Shown here in pieces: positions 1-10,096 of a DNA stretch of 64,000 nucleotides. This DNA is from Ptiloglossa arizonensis (Eukaryota; Arthropoda; Insecta; Hymenoptera; Colletidae). The stretch spans positions 1,240,001 through 1,304,000 of the forward strand of contig NC_135059.1 in NCBI RefSeq assembly GCF_051014685.1, written 5' to 3'. Below the pieces are notes generated by a model that did not search any database, was not told the DNA's origin, and saw nothing but the letters and a program-made list of their open reading frames with translations. The translations under genes were made by a program, and so were the position numbers. The stretch's first letter is position 1. Every line of letters begins with the position of its first letter.

Positions 1-203
1 GTTACGTAAGGAGTGCGTCATTATGGAAATGGAAAGAGTCTCGTGAGTTGTTACGGGAACGTATGCAAAAGGAATTTCGGTTATCAGCGGTCTGTCGTAT
101 GGAGTGTCGTGCGTTGTTATGGGAGCGGAAAAAGTCACATGCGTTGTTATGGGAACGTGTGCGAAAAGGAATGTTATCGGTTTTTGGTATGGTTACACTG
201 TCG
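1..203 (-). mobile_element. Partial LTR (family C), inverted copy of the LTR at 8592
   Basis: The reverse complement of this stretch matches 8592-8797 closely, including an internally duplicated ~97-bp block built on GTTATGGGAACG. Homology stops at about 203, where the family C terminus (TGACAGTG at 8592) is expected, here altered to CGACAGTG. Read on the minus strand it is therefore the first part of the U3 of an LTR that continues left beyond the window. Only this end is visible, so it cannot be said whether it is a solo LTR or part of a longer element. Confidence 0.7.
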
Positions 204-1255
204 TGTAATTGCTGGTAGAAAAATTGAAATGGAAGTTGTGCGTTGCGTCGATGAATGTTTATAAGGAAATTGATCGCTGGTTTCAAAACGAACACTCTGT
301 ACATATATTCCTGGTGAAAAAGTTCGTTTGACTATATTCAATGATTGTAAAGAAAAATCCGTGTAAAGCCTTGTGAATATGGTGCGTGTCGTACAAATAT
401 TTTAATGAATCGTAAAGTAAAGTATTTCAATGAAACGTAAGATTATTCGTGCGAGATAGTTTATATTGAAAGCGTCGAATGTTGAGTAAGTGAGTAGACC
501 ATTGAATATATACGAAAAGAATGGTTTCGGTATGTACGGTGACGAGAGGTTGACAATGGTATAGCGAGTCTGATTGTGCGAGGTTGGTAGTAATAAAGAA
601 TACGTACCAGAAAATGCGAGTTTCGAACGAGAAGCTACGAGTACAATTATTTCTTCAATCGTATTTCCATCAAATATTTTATAAAAGAGACGAAACGCAT
701 TTTATTATTTTCGCGTATCCGCTTATGACGCGTCAAGCAAAAATGGTATCACTGGATTTTTTTTCCAGAGAAAGGTAGCTGATATTTTCCAGCCGTGCAT
801 AAATTCTTGAAAAATGTAGGTAGATTTTGAACGTTCCAATGACAGTCTCGAAAGAGAGGATTTTTATCGATACAGCGTAAACCCAGTCGTGTAGCCTTAA
901 CACATTTCGTTGGTGAACCGGCTGTATATGTCGCGTAAAAGGGAGCAATTGAAAATGTCGTTATAGTATACAAAGTTAAATATTTTTTTGCTCTACTAAA
1001 AGTTTATTTTTGATACTCTCTGTGGATTAATATCCAATTCTTCTTTTTGGTTTTGCGCGAGATATTTTAATGTCAGAGTGCATAAATCTAGAACACGGTA
1101 AGGGAGCGGTAGTAGTAAACACGATAAGTATGACCTCCTTTCTCTTTCTGAAAAAATTTATTTTTTACCGATACGGGGGGTAGATGTTGGTATTGAAAAT
1201 TGCAAATATCTGCAATACTTACAAAAGAATTGAGAACAAATTATTTGCAAGCAGA
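204..1255. other. Non-coding spacer
   Basis: A+T-rich sequence between two LTR fragments. No reading frame here resembles a known protein, and no repeat shared with the rest of the window was seen. Confidence 0.5.
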
Positions 1256-1354
1256 TGTTTGTGCCTCGCTCCGACTTTTGTAATGGTCGGTCGAGTCACT
1301 GAGTTTTAGTTACAGAATTTAAGGACTAAATAATTTAATTACAATTAAGATGAT

Positions 1355-1415
<61 letters not shown>

Positions 1416-1945
1416 AAAGTGAAGGTTAAGTGTATTGATGTGATCGTGATCGGTTGAGTCGGGAGTTCGCCGGCGTTCTGCTTAGTCAACTTGTCCCTTG
1501 GCGTCGATTGTAAAGACTGTGTCGTTGTTTCTGGCCGCATCTTAGAGATAAAGGAGTCATCTTCCCCCTCCATGCGTACTTGGTGTCACTGCAAACCCCA
1601 TCGGCTAGTCTACGTGGGTTGCAGCTGCGTTGCGTGGCCTGCGTGGGAACAGCCGTTGTCCGTTCGAATTCCTGGAAGGTTATCTCCATAGCTCTTGACC
1701 GTCGTGTCCCATTGTTTAGACAGCAAGATCCCATGGCGAGAAATTCTGGCAATCGTTCCGTTGTTTGTAATTTTCTTCCTATATTATAAACCATGCCACT
1801 CCTCTTGAAACTAGACGTCCCTCGCAGTGCTATCTTCTAACGGACTGACCGCCCGATGAGTGATCTTCGAAGTATCCCACGGTGCTCTGATGGCTGCAAC
1901 GTCCACTGTCCTCGGTCGCACAAAGGGACACGCAAAGTCCCAACG
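1256..1945 (-). mobile_element. LTR of family B, probable 3' LTR of the BEL/Pao element
   Basis: Read on the minus strand it runs from TTGGGACTTTGCGTG to GAGGCACAAACA and lies about 130 bp past the integrase stop, where a BEL 3' LTR belongs. The same two ends occur at 9957 and 9230 in the same orientation. The first dinucleotide is CG instead of TG, probably a point change. This copy is about 690 bp. The right copy lacks roughly 400 bp of its middle and carries a foreign insertion, so the two are not recent identical LTRs. A long (AT)n tract lies inside. Confidence 0.65.
1357..1413. repeat. (AT)n microsatellite
   Basis: About 57 bp of uninterrupted AT dinucleotides inside LTR family B. The shorter homologous tract at 9.33/9.78 kb is where a foreign LTR segment was inserted in the other copy. 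Confidence 0.95.
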
Positions 1946-2074
1946 TACCGTCCGCATTAAAAGGGTACCTTTCAATACAGAAAAATAAGGAATGAATCTT
2001 AATCGTGCAATGCAGTGATTAATATAATATTGGTATAATTGGTACTACAGCCTTTTAGTTCTAGTGCTTGAATT

Positions 2075-3699
2075 AATTGGCAGAGGTCGGTCCTGTCTGC
2101 GGCTCTTCTTCAACCTTGTCAGCATTCTCCGCGATCGGCAAAACAAATATTTTGGATAGAGGCCTTTTAACTTCGTCTCGTGCAGTTTGTAGCGTAACTA
2201 CTCGTGTGATTCTGTCCTTTTCTGGATGTAATTCGGTGATGCGTCTCAAAGGCCACCGCAGGGGGAGGGGACGTTATCCTCCTGTATGAGCACCATCATT
2301 CCTGGTCTGACGGCATTCTTACCTTTGGTCCATTTTTGCCGTCTCTGAAGTTGGGGCAAGTATTCCCGCTACCATCGTGCCCAAAAGTGCTGTAGCATCT
2401 GCTGGAGATGCTGGTATCTGCTCAGACGGTGCATGTTGACCCCCCTCGGGTCGTGTAGTGGTACGGCCGTCAATGAGCCCCCAATAAGGAAGTGGGCAGG
2501 TGTCAAGGGAGTCAGGTCTTTGGGGTCGTTTGAGAGAGGAGATAGGGGCCTGGAATTTAAGCAAGCTTCAACCTGTACTAACACTGTGCAGAGTTCCTCC
2601 TACGTAAGCCGCATTTCCCCGACCACCTTCTTCAAGTGACCCTTTGCTATTTCATAGCATTCTCCCATAAACCCCCGAAATGCGGCGCCCGTGGCGGTAT
2701 TAAATGCAATCTTATTTGGCATCTTGCTAAAAAGTCCGTGGTCTGGGTTTGGACTTGTCTGTCCTGGAAAATGGTCTGTAGCTCAACCAATTCATTTTTG
2801 GCTCCTACGAAGTTCGTGCCATTGTCCGAGTACATGTTTTGGCATAGACCGCGACACGAAACGAAGCGCTTCAAGCAATTAAAAAATGACTCGGTTGATA
2901 GGTCGCGGGCTAACTCTATGTGCACCGCCTTCGTGGAGAGACATACGAAAATGCAGATATAGGTCTTGATAGCGACCTTCGAGCGAGTCCTATCTTTGAT
3001 AAAGAAGGGCTCTGCACAATCCACGCCGTAATTGTAGAATGCAGGCGATGGAATCACTCTTGCTGCAGGCAGGTCGCCCATTGTGTAGGTTGTTTCGGTT
3101 GGTCCAACCTGAAAACATGTGACGCATTCTCTTAATATTCCTTTCACTGGGTTTTTACCCGCTAGAGGCTAATAGCGCCTCCGCAATGACGCAATTAATG
3201 CCTGGCATCCTGTATGCAGCAATCTCGTGTGCTCGTGTTTTAGGAGCAGATGCGTAAATTTGTGGTTAGGCAAAACGATTGGATGTGTTTCATCGTATGG
3301 GACGTGTGCATCGCGCAACATGCCGCCCACGCGTAGTAATCCTTCGGAGTCCAAAAATGAGTTTAGTTGGTTGAGTGTGCTGTTTCTTGTTATCTGCCTT
3401 CCTTGTCGCAAGTCGGAAATTTCCTTGGCAAATACGCTTGCTTGCGCCTCCCTTGTCAGGAGGTCTGTGGCGTACTGAAGCTCGGTACATTTTAAGGGTG
3501 GAGCTTGTTTTAGTGCTTGTTTGTCCTCACCTTCGATTAGTCCAGCGTTTCTTGTTTTTTGTAATACCGAGTCCTTACAGTTCCTTACGAATCTCAGGAT
3601 GTAAGAGACTGTGCGAATCAATTTTGTGTACAATGAAAATCTTTCGAAAAGGTTAAATCCTTGAAGTGTGCCACCAGGGGTTTCTCCTTCTGGAAGCAT
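2075..3699 (-). pseudogene. BEL/Pao integrase region (pol C-terminus), disrupted
   Basis: The integrase would insert element cDNA into the host genome. The N-terminal H2C2 zinc-binding part lies near 3160-3260 (HEHTRLLHTG, then CVTC across a break). The catalytic core follows, with all three acidic positions visible: Asp in YGVDCAEPF, Asp in YSDNGTNF and Glu in FGGLWENAMK. The C-terminal part (DUF5641-like, with ACLNSRPLSPLS and HFLIGGSL) continues to a stop near 2075. Breaks include a nonsense codon near 3167, a stop just past the core near 2647, and a frameshift near 2265. The BEL/Pao assignment rests on order and motifs. No intact product is possible. Confidence 0.9.
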
Positions 3700-3753
3700 T
3701 TTCTTGCTGACTCGTTGAATGATCAGACTGTTAGGGTTACCCCTTGGCTGACA

Positions 3754-4872
3754 TTATTCGTTATTATCCATGCCTATGGGGATAGTCCATTTAGATTCTT
3801 TGTTGCATAACCAACGTGGTCCCTTCCACCACAGTTCGGTTTGTTGCAGTTCCATCGCCCTCATGCCTCTTGATAGCAAGTCTGCCGCCGGGTTCATTGT
3901 TGTCTCTACGTGTTCCCAGTTGCTGTTTGTCAGCTCTTGAATTTCGGCAACTCGATTGGCGACGAATGTTTTCCACTTATTCGAAGGGGCCCTTATCCAT
4001 GCTAAGACCACGGTGGAGTCTGTCCAATAATGAAAATTATTCTACCTTATGTCGCAGGCGGTGGCTACCTTGTGCGCCAACCGAGCGAGTAATAATGCTC
4101 CCAGGAGCTCTAATGGAGGTTGCCTTTAAAGGTGCAACCCTCGATTTTGCGCATAATAGATGCGCTGTCCTTTTGCCACACTTGTTCTTGGTGCGTACAT
4201 AAATGCACGCTCCATAAGCACTCTCAGAGGCGTCACAAAATCCGTGTAATTCGAGCTCGTCGTAATTGCTGGTGAATGCGTGTCTGTTGATTAGATACCG
4301 ATCGATAGCGGTAAGATCTGTGTAGGTTCTGAGCCATTGGGTGTGCAGTTCTTGCGGCAGCGACTCCTCCCAATCCAATTTCAGGCTCCACAATTTTTGC
4401 ACGATTATCTTGGCCGGTACGATTGTCGGGCCAACGAGGCCAAGGGGATCAAAGATCTGTGCAATCACGGACAGAGAATCGTTCTCTTTGTAACATTGAG
4501 CCTTTCCACATAGTTCACGTTGTAGTACTTCAAGCTGTCGGTGCTAGGATCCCACCGTAGCTCAAATGTCATGGGATCCTTGTCTGCCTGGATGACGATC
4601 GCCTCGTTCCTTGAACAGTCGCGCTCTCGTAGAATAAGCGGGTCGTTCGAGGTCCATTTGTGTAACTCCAACTCCGCTGCGCTAAGAAGATGCTCTTAGT
4701 TCGTTCGTTATCTAGACTGCCGCCTCCAGCGTTTCGGTGTCCGTTAACAGGTCATCGTGTTGCTGGTAATCGGATGTTTCTCCTTGTTTTCGTCAGCTAT
4801 TTGCTTCAAGCATCGCGTGGCAAGAAATGCTGCCGAGGAGTTGCCGTACGTTACGGTGTTTAATTGATATTT
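3754..4872 (-). pseudogene. BEL/Pao RT C-terminus, A17-type and RNase H region, disrupted
   Basis: This is the second half of the polymerase polyprotein, left of the solo LTR at 4873-5106. Just inside is the RT segment ending in a damaged catalytic box: only DDLLT remains after an apparent small deletion in the usual Y-x-D-D stretch. Further on are WTSNDPLIL, then the Pao-specific IFDPLGLVGPTIVPAK and LHGFCDASESAYGA, typical of the Peptidase_A17/RNase H-like region of Pao elements, and LAWIRAPSNKWKTFVANR. At least three frameshifts or stops separate these blocks (near 4685, 4465 and 4030). Confidence 0.88.
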
Positions 4873-5106
4873 TGGAGGCTATATGGTCGAAGGTAGGAGA
4901 AAGGAGTGGGGGTGAGCGTTTCATCCCAGGCCTGCTAGTGGACTCGTTGGTAAGGCATCCGAGCAGGCCCTGCCTTATACGCCGGGACGTTGGAAGATCG
5001 GTAAGGGATTGTATTATGTATACTGATCGAAGCAGGTACAGGAACTTCCGGGAAACGGTTGGTGGTGAGTTTCCCTCTGGTGGTAAACGTAGATAGCGCC
5101 GCCACA
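4873..5106 (-). mobile_element. Solo LTR (family D) inserted in the BEL reverse transcriptase
   Basis: The RT homology stops at 5107 and resumes at 4872, and the 234 bp between begin TGTGGCGGCG and end AGCCTCCA on the minus strand, the usual TG...CA. The flanks ACATAT and AAATAT look like a 5-6 bp target duplication with one change. Pieces of a related LTR, in the same orientation, occur at 24.8-25.84 kb (shared GCGTTTCATCCC, CTTATACxCCGGGA and TTTCYCTCTGGTGG). No internal coding sequence remains, so it is read as a solo LTR left by recombination. Confidence 0.75.
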
Positions 5107-6351
5107 ATATGTTCTGATTGGCGACGTTCTATCCTCTCGTCATAAGGTCCTTTGGAATGTTCTTGGTCGGGCTTGATTTTCACCTGCCGATACATCTGTT
5201 CGATGTCGGCCGAAAATACATAGGGGTGCTGACGATACCGTAAAATTATGTCAAAGAGCTCATCTTGCACTATGGGTCCCACGTGTTGCACGTCGTTTAG
5301 AGAAAGTCCAGACGTCGTTTTTGCTGAGCCGTCGAAAACAACTCGCAGTTTCGTTGTCGTTCTTCTCTCCTTTATCACGGCACGATGCGGCAGATAGAAA
5401 TTTCGAGAGCTGTCCGTGGTTTCGGAGACCGTGCTTATGTGTCCAAGCGCCTCGTACTCCCTCGTGAAGCCGATGTACTGAGCCTTGAGAGTGGCATCTC
5501 TTTCTAGTGTTCGTTCGATGTTGTCGAATTTTTTTCGGGCTACCTCTTCAGAATTGCCCAGTTCTGTTAATTCCTTCTTGAATGGGACGCTTACCAGAAA
5601 GCGTCCGTCCTCGTCGCGTTCCGTAGTAGCAAGAAAATGCCGTTCACTGTAATCATTTCTTAAAGAGTGTTCGGATTTTGGTTCGCCAAAGCAGTGTTCT
5701 ATTTGCCAAAACCGTTCTAGTTGTTGATTTAATTCCATGTTTTTAATTAAGTGGCATGCAGCCCTTGAGTGCTGGGCTTGAGAATGTATTTCACCTGTTA
5801 CGATCCATCCAAGGAGGGTCTTTTGTAGAATTGGTTGATTGCGTTTCAATCTGATTTGGCCAACGCATAATAATCGGCAGAAGAGCCCAGCACCTATTAG
5901 CAAATCAATAGGACGAGAGCGATCGTAATGGGGATCGGCTAATTCGAGTTTCCTTGGAATATTAATTTCTGACAGGCATGCGTGTGCGTTTGGCAGATTG
6001 TCGCTTATTTTATCCAAAATTATGCAAGTTATTTTTACCGAAAAATCGGTGGTACGTGAGCGTAGTTCGACAGTGGTTTGACGAGACACTGGTTACGCTC
6101 CTTGTTCAATACCCATGAGTGTGACTTTTGATTTTGTACGAGCCAGGCCCAAACGCCTGCATAAATTGTGCGTCATTATGTGCAGTTGTGAGCACGAGTC
6201 TAAGAGTGCTCTGCATTCGTGCTGCCTGCCCTTTTCGTCGAGCAGGTATACATTGGCCGTGCCCAGTAGCGCGTAAGGGGAGTTAGACCGGGAGGCGCGA
6301 GGGGCCAGGTAATTACTCTGCGTAATTTGTGCTGGAATGGGCCTATTCTTC
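5107..6351 (-). pseudogene. BEL/Pao protease and N-terminal reverse transcriptase, disrupted
   Basis: Reading leftwards from the solo LTR at 6352, the region starts with an aspartic-protease segment (SNSPYALLGTANVYLLDEKG, then LLDSCSQLH). The family normally has D-S/T-G here, so the Gly is replaced by Cys. An in-frame stop lies near 6095. A ~290-residue open stretch follows, with DLLIGAGLFCRLL (Pao protease, DUF1758-like), LPHRAVIKE and LRVVFDGSAKT (RT fingers) and FSADIEQMYRQV (RT palm, first catalytic Asp). A frameshift near 5150 and the LTR at 4873-5106 end this half. It would have processed the polyprotein and copied element RNA. Confidence 0.9.
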
Positions 6352-6783
6352 TGTCACGGGACCGTATCGGAGCGACGAACAAAAATATAAACACTAGAGT
6401 TTCTTTCACTCACGCACTAAAATGCACGGGATCGCAACAGAAGTACTTAAATGAAAACGGCTTAACTAATTCTTCACTCCGTAAAATAATTGAATAGATA
6501 CCGAAATTCACTGCTTTAGGCGAATACCTCCGTAGAGAATATGTCGACTAGCGAAAGTGGCTGCTTTAACGAAATACTTCCGTAGAATGTATAACGGAGA
6601 ACCGGCGTAATAATTAAAAGGTGCGTAGCGGGTGACGGACAAAGATTCACGCTTGACTAAGGTGGAACAATCAATGAATTTTTATTCAGAGGGCGGCGGT
6701 TTATATACATGATTTTCGGTTACCGGTGATCCTGGTGTTTAGGCTTCGTGGCGGTCTTATCGGCGTGCCAGGTGGTCCTCACA
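6352..6783 (-). mobile_element. Solo LTR (family F) with 4-bp target duplication
   Basis: On the minus strand it begins TGTGAGGACC and ends GTCCCGTGACA, and is flanked by CTTC at 6348-6351 and 6784-6787, a perfect 4-bp duplication. It has a TATA box (TATATAAA, complement of 6700-6707) and AATAAA (complement of 6681-6686). It sits between the Gag zinc-knuckle region and the protease. The ends and the TATA/polyA layout match the LTR at 7452-7871, although the middles differ. A 4-bp duplication fits the Ty3/Gypsy group. Confidence 0.88.
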
Positions 6784-8478
6784 CTTCCTTGATGCTGTGT
6801 CGCCTTCAATTTCTGTGGGGTCCCGTGATGTTGAGGTCTGTGGTCGCGGCATGCTTGGGTCCAAGTGCAGAAGGGTATTATGCCTTTTTCCGCATTTTCA
6901 ACACGAGTCAAAGATGCAATCCTTGTTACGACGATCGCCGGACAGGCAATTGAAACGGATCCCCATCTCTCGCGCTGGAGCCGTGAGCTGCCTAAACTGT
7001 TCGCACGCATGCAATGCGTGCGCTTCCTTGCATAGTTCACAATTTTTTGCCGTTATCGCGTATTACTTTACACGTATCCCTGTTGGTGAATTATAATTTT
7101 TTGCTTAACTTCCCTAATTTCGTTGCTGGATGCCTTATTAGCGTTCATTGTAAATAAATACTTGGAATGTTCTTCCAAGAATTGGATCATGTCCTTTAAA
7201 GTTAGCTTAGAAGTGAAATGAGCTCGCGCATTCGCGTTTCGCGGTTGCATTTAATTTTGATCCTAGTACATAGATTATAATTGTGTCCCAACTATCGGTA
7301 TTTTCCCCTAAGCCTTGCAGAGATAAGAGATGATTGGTTACGGTGCCAATAAGTCGGCTCAATTCTGAATGGGAGTCCCGAGTAAGCGCGGGTAAATCGA
7401 ATAGTCCCAGTAGATGATAATAAATTAATGCGTTCGAGTCCTCGTAACGCTTGTGACGAATTCCTCGATATCTAATTTCTACGAATGACTTCGTCACCTC
7501 GGACCACTCGGAATAGTGCTTCCCGATCCCCAAGCTCGAATTCAACGAACGTCCTCCCGATAAGACTTACCCTGAAAACCAACCGTGTGAAACTTTTCCA
7601 CCTGTACTATTCTTTGAGATAACAACTGTATATAAATCCACCAAGCTCTCGAATAAAGCAGTCTACATTCTGAAGTCAACCCATTGAGACTGTCCGTCTC
7701 AACCCATTATTTCTCCAGTCCGAATAATTTTCAAGTAAAGTTCTTAGTTCGGATTAGGTGATCGTCGCGACTCTCACCAATCCTCGCTAAATTTAACTTG
7801 GACGAATCAGGATTCGAGTGCGACTCGAATCCTTCGCTAAAAAGTGACAGTTTGGAATTTGTCCCGTGACACGCTCTTGTAATTTCTTCCAAGCCGACGC
7901 GTAATTGACTTCTGAAAAACCGAGTGCTTCTATGACACGCTCTGCGTCACCAATCAGTGCCGCTTGTAGATAATGAAATTTTGGTATGTTGGTTAATGTA
8001 ATAAATACATTCTCGTGTATCAAAGAACGGAAAGTGTCGCGGAATTTTACCCATTCTCCGAAAGCTCCATTGACCGACGGAAGCCTAATTTTTGGAATAT
8101 TGACTCCTACCGCGGCGGCCAATTCGCCCGAAACGTTGGATGGTGCAGTTACGCGCGATGTTGCACTTGCACTGCCAGCAGAGGTACGCGGAGCCTGAGC
8201 TATCGGTTGCCTTGCCGTAGAGATCGCGCGATAATAGGTTTCATTAAATTGTTCATGTTCAAGTTCCTCGTTTGCGATCTCTTCTTGGTCATCGTACTAT
8301 ATATCAACATTTCAATTTCCACTTGTACTTCTTTGAATTTATCATATAAAGGCTCTGCCTTTTCTAACTGAATGCGAATTTCCTCGATATTGGAATCCGC
8401 GTTACATGCTTTCATTGAATTTGAGAAACGCGTTACAGCCCTTTTAATTGTTGCTCTCTTTTTCCTTAAGTTTTCCAT
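6784..8478 (-). pseudogene. BEL/Pao gag, interrupted
   Basis: The start is placed at 8478 (MENLRKKRATIKRAV), the first Met of a basic coiled-coil-like N-terminus. Near 8100-7880 follows the DUF1759-type capsid segment (NIPKIRLPSVNGAFGEWVKF, KFHYLQAALIGDAE). A solo LTR splits it at 7452-7871, and homology resumes exactly at the other side of the duplicated CGCT (LFDLPALTRDSHSELSRLI, SWDTIIIYVLGSKL). The C-terminal zinc-knuckle region is near 7040-6790, scattered over frameshifts. A frameshift near 8290 also breaks the N-terminal third. Gag would form the particle shell. Confidence 0.88.
7452..7871 (+). mobile_element. Solo LTR (family E) with 4-bp target duplication
   Basis: It begins TGTGACGAATTCC and ends GTCCCGTGACA, with CGCT duplicated at 7448-7451 and 7872-7875. 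It contains TATATAAA at 7629-7636, AATAAA at 7652-7657 and a CAGTC initiator at 7659, all in plus orientation, opposite to the host gag. Gag homology continues across the site with nothing missing once one CGCT is removed. No internal genes remain, which is typical of LTR-LTR recombination. Confidence 0.9.
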
Positions 8479-8591
8479 TTTACACAGTGTTCGGTACAGA
8501 TCGAATACGCTTAAAGAATGGGATTGAATGGGAACTCGTCGTTTGTGCTGAAAGAAAGTATGAACTAGTGCAGTTGAGTCGCCGCCCGCCG

Positions 8592-8990
8592 TGACAGTGT
8601 AACCATACCAAAAAACCTATAACATTCCTTTTCGCACACGTTCCCATAACAACGCACGAGACTCTTTCCGCTCCCATAACAACGCATGACACTCCATACG
8701 ACAGACTGCTGATAACCGAACTTCCTTTTGCATACGTTCCCGTAACAACTCACGAGACTCTTTCCGTTCCCATAATGACGCACTCCTTACGTAACGCAGG
8801 ACACTCGGGACAAGAACAGATATAAAAACCCGACACATAGGAGACAGATCAGTCTTGACCCGTGATTAGATCCGGACGAATCTGTGACCGACGGTACCGC
8901 AATTAAAGTGGAATACAGAAGAAAATAATAAAGAGATCAACATTTTTTTGTATCAAATCCTTCATTATTACGTGACAACAGCGTGCAACT
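8592..8990 (+). mobile_element. LTR (family C) with a complete core promoter, next to the BEL gag leader
   Basis: It starts TGACAGTGTAACC at 8592. A ~97-bp block built on CCCATAACAACGCACGAGAC is present twice. TATAAAA at 8821-8827 is followed 28 bp later by an arthropod initiator TCAGT (8849-8853), and AATAAA lies at 8927-8932, which gives a U3-R-U5 layout in plus orientation. The right end and target duplication were not found, so 8990 is approximate. It lies about 115 bp upstream of the BEL gag start but points away from gag. The inverted copy at 1-203 shows it is a separate repeat family. Confidence 0.65.
8821..8853 (+). promoter_or_regulatory. TATA box plus TCAGT initiator of LTR C
   Basis: TATAAAA at 8821 and TCAGT at 8849 have the spacing of an insect RNA polymerase II core promoter. 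Transcription would run rightwards, away from the BEL gag. Confidence 0.6.
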
Positions 8991-9349
8991 ACACCGTTCA
9001 AATAGGTTATCCGTTTGATGTGCTTCGCAGCCTGCCTACGCAGCCCAAGTGGAGTTGAATTTTGCAAGCTCAATCTCCAAGTCCAATTACAGCTAATGCT
9101 GCTGAGATGTGCTTCAATGTTGTACCGATCACCAAAGTTTCTGTTCACTGTTTAAGTCACTTGTTTTGATAATTCAGAGTCTCTTCCTGAGATCACTTTC
9201 CTATTTTGTATCGGGCTCGAAGTACCGTATGTTTGTGCCTCGCGTCGACTTTTGTAATGGTAGGTCGAGACACTGAGTTGTAGTTACAGAATTTAAGGAC
9301 TAAGTAATTTAATAATTATAATTAAGATGATGGAGATATATATATATAT

Positions 9350-9778
9350 ATATTGTTGTTTTTTCCTCTCTTGAAATCACTTGAGAAGAGATCTTAGTTA
9401 TTAATCCCCGTACGAGCCCCCAAATAACTGTTGTACTCGTGCGGCATGTTGAAGTATATTTAAGGATATTATATATTACAGTGATATTAGTATTGGAAGT
9501 AGTGTCGGTGATTAGTTTCGCTTTTCACTAAGGTAGATTGACCGCGTATTAAACTAAGCTAACCGTCTTTGTGCCCTCGTCTTTGTTGCTTAAGTCTTAT
9601 ATCGGTCTTTCGTCTCGGTGCGTCTTTTAATTGTCTCATCTTATTGTCTTCTTACTCGTACTGTCCGCGACAAACTCTCCGGACATACCCTCGATGTCGT
9701 ACTCTTACACTCAGGACACACTGTACTGTCTTAACTTCTAGACTCACTGTGTGTCCTCAAACATTCTATATATATATA
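9350..9778 (-). mobile_element. LTR-A R/U5, primer-binding site and leader fragment
   Basis: The reverse complement matches 42231-43605 nearly base for base, except that the 956-bp solo LTR at 42526-43481 is absent. It ends with a primer site and about 50 bp of leader, so it is the 5' end of a retrotransposon without its U3. It sits inside the (AT)n tract of LTR B. The empty target of the 42.5 kb solo LTR is at about 9472-9476 (TATAT). Confidence 0.8.
9404..9422 (-). other. Primer-binding site, tRNA-Pro type
   Basis: The complement reads TGGGGGCTCGTACGGGGAT. It differs from the known retroviral tRNA-Pro primer site TGGGGGCTCGTCCGGGAT by one substitution and one extra G. Related versions follow the LTRs at 43535 and 44369. 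Confidence 0.65.
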
Positions 9779-9957
9779 TAGAAAGTGAAGGTTAAGTGTA
9801 TTGATGCGATCGTGATCGGTCGAGTCGAGAGTTTGCCCGCGTTTTGCTCAGTCGACTTCGCCCATCGACGTCGAATCTAAGACTTTAACGTTGTTAGTTT
9901 GAATCGGGAGTTCGCCGGTGTTTTCGGTCGCACAAAGGAACACGCAAAGTCCCAACA

Positions 9958-10096
9958 TAGATTTGCGTTACAAAAAATGATCAATTATGTTGACATTATT
10001 CTGTATATAAATAAGAAAGACCACCCTCGCGATGTAAATTTTCAGATCGTATTTCCCTAACCTTATCTTCTTAATCTGAGACTGATTTGCCTCTTT
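9958..10096. repeat. Flank shared, inverted, with 41907-42040
   Basis: About 139 bp beyond LTR B (TAGATTTGCGTTAC... to ...CTGATTTGCC) recur in reverse complement at 41907-42040, contiguous with the same LTR B half. Homology ends at 10096. Confidence 0.85.

Larger units (their letters stand above)
9230..9957 (-). mobile_element. LTR of family B, split by a foreign LTR segment
   Basis: Its minus-strand ends, TGTTGGGACTTTGCG at 9957 and GAGGCACAAACA at 9230, match the LTR at 1256-1945. It is the candidate 5' LTR of the BEL element. Between 9350 and 9778, in the position of the (AT)n tract, lies unrelated LTR-A sequence (R/U5, primer site and short leader). The outer flanks TAGAT here and GCAGA at 1251-1255 do not match, so the pair is not a simple single insertion. 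Confidence 0.6.

Noticed and set aside
9211..9229. Primer-binding site right after LTR B (TACTTCGAGCCCGAT on the minus strand)
   Set aside because: It has no TGG start at the LTR edge and does not look like the complement of a normal tRNA 3' end.
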